From assembly GCF_018916875.1 (NCBI RefSeq), contig NZ_JAHLNO010000019.1, forward strand, positions 829,987 through 893,986: a stretch of 64,000 nucleotides of DNA, in the 5' to 3' direction. Of this stretch, positions 18,618-29,037 are shown one piece after another. The notes below the pieces were generated by a model. It saw only the letters and a program-made list of their open reading frames with translations, did not search any database and was not told where the DNA came from. The DNA comes from Virgibacillus proomii (GTDB taxonomy: Bacteria > Bacillota > Bacilli > Bacillales > Amphibacillaceae). Every line of letters begins with the position of its first letter. The first letter of the stretch is position 1. The position numbers and the translations under genes were made by a program.

Positions 18618-20349
18618 TGTTTATGATAACTGGAACCCATTTTTTTACACTATTAATCAACCAGATACTTGTACATTTATCCAATTCATTTAACGTGATC
18701 ACTTTTTCATTAATTCGTCCTTTATCTATTAAATACTGTCGAAAAGTACCGGCTAATAATCCACATTCTACTGGCGGAGTATAAAATTTTCCGTTAAGCT
18801 CGACCACTACATTACCAATCGTAAATTCTGTGAGCTCCTGATCGGTATTCCATAACAATACATCATCTGCCAGAGGGTGCTCATTTAGAAATGCCTTATA
18901 CATACCTCGACACGTTGTTTTATAGTAGTAAAATGGATTGGCTTTATCAATCGGATGCTTCGCTATAGCAACTTGTATCGGTTGTGTTTTAGGCTGTATT
19001 TTTTGAACTTCGATTGAAACTTCTCCTACTTTAGTTACTAATAGTCGCAGCCTATATATTCCTAAGGGATAGCGATTAGCTATTTGCTGCAGTTGTTGTT
19101 GAATGGGAATTAAATCTATTGGATAAGCAAAATGGTCTCCTGATTTTGCTAAGCGTTGTAAATGATAGTCAAGTAAATAATAGCTGCCATTTTCTAGCTT
19201 TATGGTCTCCAACAGGTCGAAATCCTTCGGCAGTTGTTGCAAAAAACGAGCTTTCGTTAAAATTTCTTCATACTCTCCTTCACTTGTAGAATCCCACGTA
19301 ATACCTCCGCCTACCCCATAATATGCTTTACCGCTAAAATTCTCAATAAGTACCGTACGGATTGGTACGTTGAAAATCGCCTCTTTATCCGGAGTAATAT
19401 ATCCAATTGCACCACAATATATTTGTCGCGGAGTGTTTTCTAAATCATGGATAATTTTCATGGTACTTACTTTAGGGGCACCAGTAATCGAGCCACAAGG
19501 GAATAATGCTTTAAAAATTGCCGGAATATCTGCTTTTACCTCAGCAGTGACAGTTGAAGTCATCTGAAAAACCGTTGGATAGCGTTCAATCGTAAATAGA
19601 TGAGGAACCTCCACTGTTCCGGGTTTGGCAATAGTTCCCAAGTCATTTCGCAGCAAGTCTACAATCATTACATTTTCCGCCCGATTTTTTTCCGAATGAT
19701 ATAACCAACTTGCAAGCTCGTCATCTTCTCTAGCTGAAGATCCTCTTTTTACAGTACCTTTCATCGGTTTCGTTGTAATCTGTCCGTCCTTTAAATGAAA
19801 GAAAAGTTCGGGGGAAGCAGATAAAACGGAGTAACTCCCAATATGTAAGTAGGCGGAATAGTTGGCAGCTTGCGACTTTGCTAACTGTTGATAATATCCA
19901 TAACAATCACCACGAAAGCGACTATGTAACCGAATGGTATAGTTCACCTGATATGTTTCTCCATTTTCAATATGTTGTTTAATTTGCTTGATATATTTCT
20001 GATATTCTGTAGTCGATACATTAGGCTTCCATTCATCTATATGAAAAGGGCTTGCTTGTACCATATTAACTGTAACCGTTTCTTTAAAAATACCAAACCA
20101 TAACAGTGGGAATGATCCCCCTGAATGGGCTTTAAAAGCAGAATCAAAGGCTGGGGCAGCTTCATAGGAGACAAAACCTGCAGCATAATATCCAGCTTCA
20201 ACATACGCTCCAACTGTTTCCAGGCAAGAAACGATCTCTTCTAGCTTAGTAGTTTGAATAACAGTATATGGATTGGTAAAGTCTAATGTTTGCTTTTCTC
20301 CAACTTGATTAGCAAAATCAAAATGAAGATAAGGAATGTCGTGTTGCAT
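18613..20349 (-). CDS. pabB: Fused aminodeoxychorismate synthase component I and 4-amino-4-deoxychorismate lyase (PabB-PabC)
   Basis: A 578-residue two-domain folate-pathway protein. Residues about 1-370 are the chorismate-binding domain (KPMKGTVKRG, ENVMIVDLLRNDLG, GSITGAPKVSTMKIIHDLE, GAIGYITPD, GGGITWDSTSEGEYEE). It converts chorismate to 4-amino-4-deoxychorismate using ammonia from PabA. Residues about 385-578 are a class IV PLP lyase domain (YYLLDYHLQRL, the probable Schiff-base lysine in YYYKTTCRG, ELTEFTIGNVV, GLLAGTFRQYL) that releases p-aminobenzoate. B. subtilis encodes pabC separately; such fusions occur in other Firmicutes. ATG 20349 is preferred, with AAGGATGG 8 bp before it; in-frame ATGs at 20361 and 20373 also exist. 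It overlaps pabA by 32 bp. Confidence 0.9.
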   Translation of the reverse strand: MQHDIPYLHFDFANQVGEKQTLDFTNPYTVIQTTKLEEIVSCLETVGAYVEAGYYAAGFVSYEAAPAFDSAFKAHSGGSFPLLWFGIFKETVTVNMVQASPFHIDEWKPNVSTTEYQKYIKQIKQHIENGETYQVNYTIRLHSRFRGDCYGYYQQLAKSQAANYSAYLHIGSYSVLSASPELFFHLKDGQITTKPMKGTVKRGSSAREDDELASWLYHSEKNRAENVMIVDLLRNDLGTIAKPGTVEVPHLFTIERYPTVFQMTSTVTAEVKADIPAIFKALFPCGSITGAPKVSTMKIIHDLENTPRQIYCGAIGYITPDKEAIFNVPIRTVLIENFSGKAYYGVGGGITWDSTSEGEYEEILTKARFLQQLPKDFDLLETIKLENGSYYLLDYHLQRLAKSGDHFAYPIDLIPIQQQLQQIANRYPLGIYRLRLLVTKVGEVSIEVQKIQPKTQPIQVAIAKHPIDKANPFYYYKTTCRGMYKAFLNEHPLADDVLLWNTDQELTEFTIGNVVVELNGKFYTPPVECGLLAGTFRQYLIDKGRINEKVITLNELDKCTSIWLINSVKKWVPVIINS

Positions 20350-20926
20350 ATGTAAAACCATCCTTTTTCTCAAAAAAATTCCTTAACAGGTCTAATCCTT
20401 TTTCGGATAAAATGGCTTCCGGATGAGCTTGAATACCTTCAAGGGGGTAGTGCTTATGCCGAATAGCCATTACTTCACCATCCTCTGTCATGGCACTGAT
20501 CTCCAAGCAGTTGGGAAGTGAATCTGCAGCAACAATTAATGAATGGTATCTTGTAACGCTAAGCGGATTTGGCAAGTTAGAAAATATGCCTTTATTATCA
20601 TGATGTATATACGATACTTTACCATGCATTGGCCGTTTAGCTTTTTTAATCACTGCGCCAAATGCTTGGGCAATTATTTGATGACCTAAACAAATTCCGA
20701 TAATAGGGTAGTTTTTATATAACTTAGTGACAATCCCTAAAGAAATCCCGGCTGAATCTGGAGTACTTGGCCCAGGAGAAAGCAAAATAGCTGACGGTTG
20801 TAATTGATTAATTCGTTCTAGCGTAATTGCATCATTACGAACAACCTGTGTTGCAAAATTAAGTTGGTTAAGATATTGAACTAGATTAAAAGTAAAAGAA
20901 TCATAGTTATCAATGACTAATATCAT
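20318..20926 (-). CDS. pabA: Aminodeoxychorismate/anthranilate synthase glutamine amidotransferase (PabA)
   Basis: A 202-residue class I glutamine amidotransferase supplying ammonia to the adjacent PabB domain. The catalytic triad is visible: Cys in GICLGHQII, and His and Glu in IQAHPEAILSEKG. LSPGPSTPDSAG and RYHSLIVAADSLP are standard blocks. In B. subtilis the same subunit also serves tryptophan synthesis; no trp gene is nearby here, so folate use is the direct inference. The last 32 bases overlap pabB, indicating coupled translation. Confidence 0.94.
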   Translation of the reverse strand: MILVIDNYDSFTFNLVQYLNQLNFATQVVRNDAITLERINQLQPSAILLSPGPSTPDSAGISLGIVTKLYKNYPIIGICLGHQIIAQAFGAVIKKAKRPMHGKVSYIHHDNKGIFSNLPNPLSVTRYHSLIVAADSLPNCLEISAMTEDGEVMAIRHKHYPLEGIQAHPEAILSEKGLDLLRNFFEKKDGFTYATRHSLSSF

Positions 20927-21108
20927 AAATATCCCTTCTCTTTAAACTTGCAGATAAACTATATTTTATACAGAAATGAAAAATTCTTAAACATGCTTTT
21001 GTTTCTACGATAATCTTTCATCTACGTTATATATTCCATATTAACAAATCCCTGATTGGCATTTAATTCACCTTTGATTTGTTTAACTTGTGTATTTGTG
21101 CCTTTTAA

Positions 21109-21534
21109 CCACTGGGAAAAATTAAAAATGAATGGTTTTCGATTTCCTCCCAAAGCGAGCCAAGCTCTTTACATTTTGGGTACATAAAGTGCGGTCGGCC
21201 CAAGCCCCGTCTAAATAATTTATGTTTACATAAATGGAGCAACCGGACTTCCCGTATTCTACATATAACCACCAAATTCATGAATCGCTTCATTCAGAGT
21301 CATGTTTAAGGTATCTGCCAATCCTTTAAGTTCATCCCAAATCCCTGGTGCAAATTGGTGTAATAAATTCTTAATAGTTTGATGATCAATAATGAAGTGA
21401 CGTTCTTTTAACGAAGCCCATTGTTTTTTCCGATTAGCCAAGATTGGTGAATACTTTAATAGATTTCCTTGATATACACCGTAATTATAGTGATTTCCTC
21501 GATACTGAATAATATCACTGTATACATGGTTCAT
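21109..21534 (-). pseudogene. Broken C45-type autoproteolytic acyltransferase gene
   Basis: The first 91 codons read SDIIQYRGNHYNYGVYQG and FAPGIWDELKGLADTLNM, the N-terminal region of the acyl-CoA:6-aminopenicillanate acyltransferase-like (C45) family. A stop then cuts the frame directly after HEFGGYM. In a shifted frame the sequence continues EYGKSGCSI, which holds the self-cleaving and catalytic Cys of the family. After about 45 more codons this frame also stops, and the remaining two thirds of the protein are absent. The gene is therefore dead. ATG at 21534 follows AAAAGGAG. An R1 repeat lies 37 bp upstream. Confidence 0.7.
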
Positions 21535-21570
21535 GATAAAACTCCTTTTATGAACGTAAATAGAGGATCT

Positions 21571-21669
21571 TTTTTATACTATAGGAAAGTATAAAATTTT
21601 AGGGTTTATAGTATAAGAAAAACTACAGCTTTCGCCATAAAGACTTGGCGACAAGCCAAGTTTTTCTAA
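21571..21669 (+). repeat. Repeat R1 copy B
   Basis: A near-consensus copy: tatactataggaaagtata at the left, tatagtataagaaaaactac in the middle, and the acttggc-gacaa-gccaagt stem then TTTTTCT at the right. It lies just upstream of the decayed C45 gene. Confidence 0.9.
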
Positions 21670-22077
21670 AAAAAGAAGTACGGCGGACATATAAAGTTTA
21701 GGCTATTTAAACTAAAAAGCATATTAAAATGCATTATACTGCCATTTAGGGGAAACAGCTTTTAAAAAGGAAATTGGGAAGCAATGGGTAAGGAGGGTTG
21801 AACTGCTTTCATATGGTTTCAAACGTGGGGTTGGAGTATACCTCTTTAAAAAATGTAGCAGTCATTTGGTAAGTGACAGCTATTGAGCGAAGCATTGCGG
21901 TTTATTTTGCGGATTAACCCCCTAATTTTGGACAATAACACTCTTAAACTAATTTCCACTTAAAATTACGCGGTTTTTCTAAAATTAACTACTCTTTTTG
22001 TCTGCCTGAGATTATAGCCATTACTTCCATTTCGATGATAGGGGGGGTAGTTCCTTGAAAGGTTACAGGGGTTAAAA
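21670..22077. other. Interval without a recognised gene
   Basis: No supported gene. The stretch is probably the outer edge of the decayed mobile DNA that follows. Confidence 0.3.
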
Positions 22078-23612
22078 ACGATAAATCACATTTCCTTCAC
22101 GTTCGTCACGACGCATCCACTTGTTCACCGTCCTTACATTTTCTACTACAGGTATTTTTATTTCAACTGGAATTCCTTTATAAATTTCTGTAGTTAGTAT
22201 CAGGTGGTCATAAGTAAGTACAGCTTTAATAAATATATCACCAATAATTCTCGCTTGTTCATGTCTTGTTAAGTCTGTTCCAATTTAATTTAGCGATTTC
22301 TATATATTGATAAAGTGATTCATAATTCCATTCGTGTTTTTGTATTGCTGCAATTTTCCTTTTTATTTTTCTAATCTGGGAATTTATAATTTTTATCTTA
22401 CTTTCGAGCTCATTTTTCTTTTTTATATACGGTTCTTTTTGAATTTCGTTAATTAAATATAAATCTAATAAGCGATCCATGGACTGGCTGATGTTTTTTA
22501 ATGACTTAGATTTAGATTTAACAGATTTATTTAATCGACTTAAATCATCATCGTTTGTTTCAAAGTCTATGTATTTTTTTGATAATTCTTCGCTAACTAA
22601 TATGTCTTTTAATGCTTTTATAAGATTATACTCATAACATTTAGCGTTAACATGGATTCTGTATACTTTCCCAGTTTGCATTTCTTTTGCTCTTCCGTGA
22701 CGGGCATAAAACAACGGTTTATCAGATTTACCTGTTTGTTGAACACTTAGCACTCTTCCGCAATATCCACATTGCATTGGAACATATTTGAGTAAATTAA
22801 TATTTTTAGTAGAAGTTCTAGATATAACACCATATTTTTTTCGTCTTAGTTTTTTAATTTCTTGAATTCTGTTATATGTTTCTTCTGTTCTCATCGGTTC
22901 AAAGACCTTAGCAGAAATTGTTTCTCCATTAGAAAAAGTGTCATTTCTTGATAGCCATGGAAGATTTTAGAGGTAAGTCTTGTATGAATGAGATGTTCAT
23001 TCCAATTATTCCCGGTTGGTGTCTTTGAGATTTTGTTCAATTCATTTGCAATAGATACCATTCCTAGTTTTTTGTTTATATATAAGTCGTCTATAAGTGG
23101 AACATCCAATCCCAGCCATGTTTTATATAATAAAAATTATTTTTATATTCATACTCAAAAGGGTACATTCCCCAGCCTTTACCTTCACGAAGTCTTTGCC
23201 TTTTTCCATACATCATCCTTTTAACGATGGATTTTTTCTCTCTACGGGCAATTAAATTACGTAAATCTGACATGAATTCGTCATCTTCATTGTCCAAATC
23301 AGTTATTGTTCCATTTGGTTCTGCAATTTTTACTCTATTTTCTCTTAAAATAGATTTCAAATATTCCCAGGAAGTAGTATCTAACCTAGAAAGCCTGTCT
23401 TGATCCATACATAATACAACATCTATTTTGCCGGATTCTACTGAATCAAGAAGAGCATTTAATCCTTTTTTATCCAATTTTCCACCTGTTTCTACATCAA
23501 CAAATTCATCAACTAGATTCCATTTCTGTTTTTTGCATATGCTCTTAATTCTGTTTTTTGTGCTGATAAACTAAAACGATCTTGTTGTAATTTAGTTGAG
23601 GACAAGAGGAAA
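22078..23612 (-). pseudogene. Large serine recombinase, broken by several frameshifts
   Basis: Fragments in order on the minus strand rebuild most of a large serine recombinase of the type used by integrative elements and phages. STKLQQDRFSLSAQKTEL and, after a shift, DEFVDVETGGKLDKKGLNALLDSV begin the resolvase domain. VVLCMDQDRLSRL is the active-site core region. IVKRMMYGKRQRLREGKGWGMYPFEY leads into the recombinase domain. MQCGYCGRVLSVQQ is one half of the zinc ribbon. A lysine-rich coiled coil follows, and the C-terminal piece IGTDLTRHEQARIIGDIFI ends near 22078. At least three frame changes occur (about 22265, 23100 and 23495). The first residues with the catalytic serine are missing at the junction near 23610. 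Confidence 0.8.
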
Positions 23613-23620
23613 AAATTAAC

Positions 23621-24922
23621 ATGTATTCTGTTGCGAACTTATTAAGTACATTGGGGAGTCAAGAAGATGCACAAGGTAATAATGAACTAGATAACTACTT
23701 TAAACAAAGACCTGATCAGAATCCTGCAAAAATTATGTATGCAACGAGTGAATTTGCAGAAGGAAAAACACGATCAAGTATCTTTTCCATTGCCATGGAG
23801 AAATTACAAATATTCACGCTAGAACCTAATGCTCGTTTAACAAGTTATAATAGTTTGGAATTTACTGATGTTGGTTTTGGTGAAAAGCCTGTTGCAATTT
23901 TTATGGTTACGCCAGATTACGATACATCTAATCATGCGTTGGCTAGTATTTTTGTTAGTCAGTTATACCGTGCAAATGCTGAAAAGGCTACTATGCAATC
24001 AGGTAAAATGAAAAGACATGTACATTTTATGTTAGATGAGTTTGGAAATATGCCAGCAATCGAAGGAATGGCGGGAATGGTTACTGTTGGTGCTGGTCGA
24101 GGGTTTAGATATCATTTAATCGTACAGTCCTATTCGCAAGTAAAATCGCAATATGGAGAAGATGAATCGGATACGATTATCGGTAATTGTTCCAATCAAA
24201 TTTATATTTTAACACAAGATCTAGATACAGCTGAACATTACTCTAGTTTGTTGGGGGACAAAACAATTACTGATATTTCAAGAACAGGAAATTTACTCTC
24301 TACTGATAAATCACATAGCGAATCTACAAAAGAGAGACCTTTATTGTTTGCAGATGAGTTATTGCAATTACGTGAAGGTGAATCAGTTGTTATTCGTGTT
24401 AATAAACGTCAAGATATGAAGCGACACAAAATTATCCCGAAACCAATCTTTAATTCACTTGAATCAAAAACATATCATAAATTTAGATATCAGTACTTAG
24501 ATGATGATTTTGATACATCCACATCTGTATTAACTTTGCCAATTAATTCAAATAAATTTCATGATATTATTTTAGAGGATATTGTGTTTACATCGACATT
24601 TAAAGATGAAGATCAGTATGTTCCAATTGGTAAATTAGCAGATAATAAAACTATCAATAGAATTAAGCGTATGTTCAGTAATTTGAACGGAAAATATAAT
24701 TATGATGATATAAATGATTGGTCGCTTTTACATTTGTTTAGTCACCTTGTTTATGATATTCGTTTAGAAAATGATTATTATAAAGATGTTATTCGCATGT
24801 TTAAAAATATTGTATCTGAAAAGTATTTAGATTTCTGGTGGGATAAGCAACAAGTTGTTATTCGGGAGTTAGGCGCTTTGGTTGAAGTTCCTCCTAGACC
24901 TAAAATGCCCTTTAAACGTTAA
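23621..24922 (+). pseudogene. N-terminally truncated VirD4/TraG-type conjugation coupling protein
   Basis: 433 residues matching the C-terminal half of a type IV secretion coupling protein (TraG/VirD4). Seen: FAEGKTRSSIFSIAMEKL, the Walker B block HVHFMLDEFGNMPAIEGM near residue 140, GAGRGFRYHLIVQSYSQVKSQYG, and GNCSNQIYILTQDLDTAEHYSSLLG. The Walker A and N-terminal membrane helices, normally in the first 200-300 residues, are absent. The gene begins 10 bp from the broken end of the recombinase, so a deletion fused two parts of an integrative element. AAGAGGA before ATG 23621 could still allow translation, but conjugative function is not expected. Confidence 0.8.
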
Positions 24923-24996
24923 TATTTCTAAAAATATTGCTTAAACGGAATATTTTGATATGCTTGTAATAATAGAATTCAAAGAGGGGGGTAGTT

Positions 24997-25122
24997 TTAC
25001 TTAAGCTCTGTCTTATCTCTGTTCTCTAAATACTTCTCAAAAATAATTTTATCATACTTTAACATTCTCTCTAGAGAGCTTAAATGACTGATATATTTAT
25101 CAACAATATGTAAAAGAGACAA
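24997..25122 (-). CDS. Small hypothetical protein, 41 residues
   Basis: A short frame from TTG 25122 preceded by GAGGTG five bases away. It encodes a charged, helical peptide that begins MSLLHIVDKYISHLSSLER and ends with ENRDKTELK. I do not recognise it. The ribosome site and the coherent amphipathic composition favour a real small gene left in the mobile remnant, but the evidence is slight. Confidence 0.4.
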   Translation of the reverse strand: MSLLHIVDKYISHLSSLERMLKYDKIIFEKYLENRDKTELK

Positions 25123-25940
25123 TTTTTCACCTCATTTTTTATATCTATATATATTGTATTCGACAAAAAAACGATATTTCCTACTTGTTTGTAAAAAAAT
25201 AAAAAGCCCAGGCGTTTTTCGTCAGTTGGGTTCGCTTAAGTATAAATTTATGAAAACAGGAGACCTAATTGCAGAAAAAATATATAATATTATAATAGTT
25301 TTGTAATCGCTATCAAATGCAGGGAGATGTATAAAGAGTAATGGAAGAAGGAATCGATGTAGGCATATTCTATTCAGATAATTATTATGAGTCATACATT
25401 ATCGATAAAGAAGACTTAGATTTATTGAGAAAGGAATGACTGATGAAATCTCTAAGATCTTTAACATAAAGGAAATTTCCTCGGTTACTATCTATGAAGA
25501 AGGTTATGAGATTTACTTTTTAATTAGTTATATTAACACTTTTGGGATTTAGTTTTATAGCAAGCATCAGAGATTTCTACAGAACAGCCAAAATCGGAGA
25601 TTATCAATTTTGAAGATTTACCGTAGTTCGAGCGGCAAGAGTTTTTAAAAAATGAATTTACTCCTAAAGATAAATATACAAAAGTAATATATATAACCAA
25701 CCTTTACCGGTACCCCTAATCCTTCTTGCAGTATCACAGCTTCGGTTGTTATACGGAATCATTGTCCCAACCAGCATCAATCATGTTTCTACAAGTAGGG
25801 GGCGAACAGTTTAGCTGACGGGTTAGCCTAACTATAAGAGTAATTATAACCCCATAGAAAAAGAATTCACTTTGATCAAAATAATTTCAAAATGGATTCT
25901 TTTAATTTTAAGTAATATGTGCGGTATGAGGTGATCTTAA
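25123..25940. other. Decayed interval after the coupling-protein remnant
   Basis: Short pieces only. Around 25341-25540, two frames give YESYIIDKEDLDLL and ISKIFNIKEISSVTIYEEGYEIYFL, which look like one small gene broken by a frameshift. A GC-rich inverted pair near 25205-25240 could be an old terminator. Nothing else is supported. Confidence 0.35.
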
Positions 25941-25956
25941 ATATCTATGAAGTCTA

Positions 25957-26352
25957 CTATTTGTTAGCCGATTTTACCGGAAGTTTACAACCATTCTCTG
26001 TGCAATGACCTACAGGGACAATCAAGCGACGTTCGGCCACAAAATCATAACAGATTTGCCCTAACCCTAAAGCAATCAGTAAATACAAGAACGGAAGCAG
26101 TAGCATTAATAACGGTACACGTTGTAATATTGTTTTGATACCATATATTCCAATAGTTACTTTTCCAGTTGATAAATCTTTAACATGCATCTTTTTATTT
26201 AACTCATCAATATCAATGCCATTCACTTCATTATTCCTAAAATCAACGAACGACAACTTTTTTAACCAGTCTAGTTTTTGGAGGTTGGCTTTCACACTGC
26301 GACAAAATGAACAATATCCATCATAGTAAACTTCAACTTTATGAACCATCAC
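25957..26352 (-). CDS. DCC-family (DUF393) thiol-disulfide oxidoreductase-like protein
   Basis: 131 residues. The N-terminus VEVYYDGYCSFCRSV carries the DxxC-xx-C motif that names the DCC family, a thioredoxin-like fold thought to handle disulfides. Residues about 75-100 form a hydrophobic helix (VPLLMLLLPFLYLLIALGLG), and a short Cys-containing tail follows (HCTENGCKLP). DCC proteins often pair with, or are fused to, HTTM-domain membrane proteins. One such gene lies 900 bp away at 27260, on the other strand. Function is unproven. Confidence 0.82.
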   Translation of the reverse strand: MMVHKVEVYYDGYCSFCRSVKANLQKLDWLKKLSFVDFRNNEVNGIDIDELNKKMHVKDLSTGKVTIGIYGIKTILQRVPLLMLLLPFLYLLIALGLGQICYDFVAERRLIVPVGHCTENGCKLPVKSANK

Positions 26353-26578
26353 ATATCACCCACTTTTTTTCAATAGCAATGCAATTATTTCACTTATTTT
26401 AATTATACATTAACATTAGCGCGAGTATTTAGTCAAATTTGAAAACTATTAAAAATATGGTATTATTAATTAAAATTCAGTAATAATTTTCACGAATTGC
26501 TACGTAAAACTGTAATTGAAGCAGGCACCATATTTTTTTGAGCCAGCAAGAATTAGTAGAGTCATTGGAGGTATATCT

Positions 26579-27055
26579 ATGATAAATTTGGTTCGAATGA
26601 ACGAAGAACAATATAAAAGATTCTTCGAAGAGACAGTCAAAGAGTATGCTGAAGAAAATGTGAAAGAAGGCAGATGGAAACAATCAGAATCGATTGAACG
26701 AGCAACCAAAGAAACAAATGAACTATTACCTAAAGGTATTCATACGGATAGGCATTACTTGTGTACATTGCAGCATGAAGAGGTAGGCCCAATAGGAACG
26801 ATTTGGTATGAAATCAGAGAAAAAAATGGTGAGAAGCAAGCTTTTATATACAGCATTATGATAGACGAAGAATTTCAAGGCAAAGGTTATGGAAAACAGT
26901 CACTTATTGCATTTGAAACAGAACTTGTCTCGATGGATGTAAGTTCAATTGGATTACATGTTTTCGGGCACAACAAACGTGCATATCAGTTGTATACCAA
27001 GATGGGGTATATTCCAACAAGCATTAAACTGAAAAAAGATCTAAAGAACAAATAA
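26579..27055 (+). CDS. GNAT-family N-acetyltransferase
   Basis: 158 residues with a single GNAT domain at the C-terminal side. YSIMIDEEFQGKGYGKQSLIAFE, near residues 97-120, is the acetyl-CoA loop, and LHVFGHNKRAYQLYTKMGYIPT is motif B. The N-terminal half is charged and helical (EEQYKRFFEETVKEYAEENV), as in YjcF/RimI-like acetyltransferases of unknown target. ATG 26579 is chosen because TTGGAGGT lies just before it; upstream in-frame codons from 26516 have no such site. Confidence 0.88.
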   Translation: MINLVRMNEEQYKRFFEETVKEYAEENVKEGRWKQSESIERATKETNELLPKGIHTDRHYLCTLQHEEVGPIGTIWYEIREKNGEKQAFIYSIMIDEEFQGKGYGKQSLIAFETELVSMDVSSIGLHVFGHNKRAYQLYTKMGYIPTSIKLKKDLKNK

Positions 27056-27259
27056 AACTAACTCGTATCTTGAATTTACTAGAACGATTAGAACGATATA
27101 AAATCAAAAATAATCACTGGGCTATGTAAGTAGTCTTTCGAACTTTAAACTAACTATAATCCATATAATTAGCACTTGAAAAATCCTTTCTTTTATGGGT
27201 AAAGGAATTCTTAAAAATGTGTCAATGGAAAGGATTAACTCTTGGGAGGGGGGTTAGCT

Positions 27260-28753
27260 ATGAATATTATCACGGACTGGTGGCTATTTGAAATGGCACC
27301 GGTGTCCGGGGTACTGCGGGCAGTCTTCTACACTGGCTTACTTTTGCTGTGTCTAGTCGACTTTCCATCGCCACTACAGGCTTCAAAGATTATGGGCAGC
27401 ACCGAACGTGTCTTCTACACGCCGGTTTTAGCGATGCGGCTAATGGACCTCAGCTGGGTTAGTCACCGCGTGCTGTCCGTTGTGACCAATCTGACAATCG
27501 TAGTGTGGGTAGCGGCCGCGGCTGGGTTCATCCAGCCGGTCTCTGGTATACTGACGTTTCTTGGTTTTGCATTCTTACATATAGTCAATGCTGGTGCGCT
27601 AGGCTCCCACCACTCGAAGCACTCGGCGCTTTATGCGTTACTGGCCATGTGCTTCTCGGTGTCCTATGACTTCTCGCTGGACGGTCTGCTCGCCCAGTAC
27701 GTGAACTGGCCACTACTGGTGTCTGAACAATCGGCTTTCACTTCAGGGTTTGCTCCGCTATTTCTACTATTATTCCTATCCTACACGATGTTCGCAGGTG
27801 GAGTCTCCAAGCTCCTATATGGTGGCCTCGGGTGGTTAAATGGTGAAGCATTGCGGTTCTATATTAAGTATTCGCCGTCCCGCTGGCCCTTTATGACCAG
27901 ACTACTTGTAGGAAGCCCGGTGCTATGCCAGGTGTTAGCAACTCTGACCGTGCTAATCGAACTGGCGGCCCCGCTCGCAATCTTCATTTCTTCGTCGAGA
28001 GTTCCATTAGTTGTAAGCTGGATTTGTCTGCATATCGGCATCCTATTCGTGATGCGTCCTGCGTACTGGGTACAAATGTGGTGCTACCTGCTTCTAATTG
28101 TACCGAGCCTTACCAACCATTCGAACATCACCACCACAGTCTCCTTGGGAGGCTTGTTCACCGCCGTGGGAATACTCGCAAGTGTGGTACTGATTACAGT
28201 GCTAATCCGACAGTCTGAGGAGTGGCCGTTCACCTCGGTGCCAATGTACTCTAATAGCCTGAAGAATGGTGCTGTGCGAGCACCTTCCGAATCGGAATTA
28301 TACGAGCGCGCCTTACAAGCTCACCGAAACAAGCATCGGGCGTGGCAACGGGCCTGGTTGCCTGTCGAGGTCATGGAGGACATCTTAGTTCGATCAATCG
28401 ACAATGGTAAGAGACACCGGCTGTTCTACCTGATACTTGAAAACAGAGTGGCGAATTTTGTTCGCTGGCCCCAATACACCAAGGTGGTGCGCGCTACTGC
28501 GATCGCTGATTTAGTGGCGAAGTATGCAGACCAGGTTGAAATAAACACATCTGGCCCGGACTACCCAGCGACTCGCCTGCTGCACGAGGTCGCATTGATT
28601 GTTAAGAATGTGTTGCCAGACTGGGAGCGGTATGACCGCATTGAACTCGTATGTCGTACTGACTCGGGTAGTGTAAGGATTGCGTCTGTGCCGCTGGGCA
28701 CGCAGGAAGTTCGAGGATTTAATGACCAGCAACAAAAATACGAAAGCCTGTAA
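27260..28753 (+). CDS. HTTM-domain membrane protein with foreign base composition
   Basis: About 497 residues. The N-terminal ~320 residues contain eight or more membrane helices in the layout of HTTM (vitamin K carboxylase-like) proteins: FPSPLQASKIMGSTERVFY, LGSHHSKHSALYALL, FAGGVSKLLYGGLGWLNGEALRFY in part, and VMRPAYWVQMWCYLL. A soluble C-terminal domain of about 170 residues follows. GC is near 52-54% in the lines I counted, against the mid-30s around it, and codon choice differs. This points to recent transfer from a GC-richer donor. The start ATG 27260 follows GGGAGGGGGG. A DCC gene, the usual partner, lies 900 bp away. Confidence 0.72.
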   Translation: MNIITDWWLFEMAPVSGVLRAVFYTGLLLLCLVDFPSPLQASKIMGSTERVFYTPVLAMRLMDLSWVSHRVLSVVTNLTIVVWVAAAAGFIQPVSGILTFLGFAFLHIVNAGALGSHHSKHSALYALLAMCFSVSYDFSLDGLLAQYVNWPLLVSEQSAFTSGFAPLFLLLFLSYTMFAGGVSKLLYGGLGWLNGEALRFYIKYSPSRWPFMTRLLVGSPVLCQVLATLTVLIELAAPLAIFISSSRVPLVVSWICLHIGILFVMRPAYWVQMWCYLLLIVPSLTNHSNITTTVSLGGLFTAVGILASVVLITVLIRQSEEWPFTSVPMYSNSLKNGAVRAPSESELYERALQAHRNKHRAWQRAWLPVEVMEDILVRSIDNGKRHRLFYLILENRVANFVRWPQYTKVVRATAIADLVAKYADQVEINTSGPDYPATRLLHEVALIVKNVLPDWERYDRIELVCRTDSGSVRIASVPLGTQEVRGFNDQQQKYESL

Positions 28754-28798
28754 TTAAAGTCTTACGATGAACCGTATATCGAAGAACGATGAAGATAG

Positions 28799-28884
28799 AT
28801 GGAAAAGCTTATTATATGAAGAAGAAAATTTAGCTTTAGACATGCTTTTATACAGAATTGAGAAAGTTTAATAAGCTTTTCCAT
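28799..28884. repeat. Inverted repeat with 54-base spacer
   Basis: atggaaaagcttatta (28799-28814) is perfectly complementary to taataagcttttccat (28869-28884). It lies 45 bp after the GC-rich HTTM gene and may mark an insertion boundary or act as a weak terminator. Confidence 0.6.
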
Positions 28885-29037
28885 GTAGCCACTTGAGTTG
28901 CATCGATAGATTATCATGCAATTTGAACACTTATTGAAATGTACTGTTTTTTTTACTCTTAATATATCTTTTCGAGGACATATATAGATATTCAAAAGAA
29001 TTTATAACTTAAGAATCCTCATTTAATAACTTTCTTT

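Noticed and set aside
28762..28995. 77-codon minus-strand frame
   Set aside because: It spans the 16-bp inverted repeat, lacks a ribosome site and resembles nothing known.
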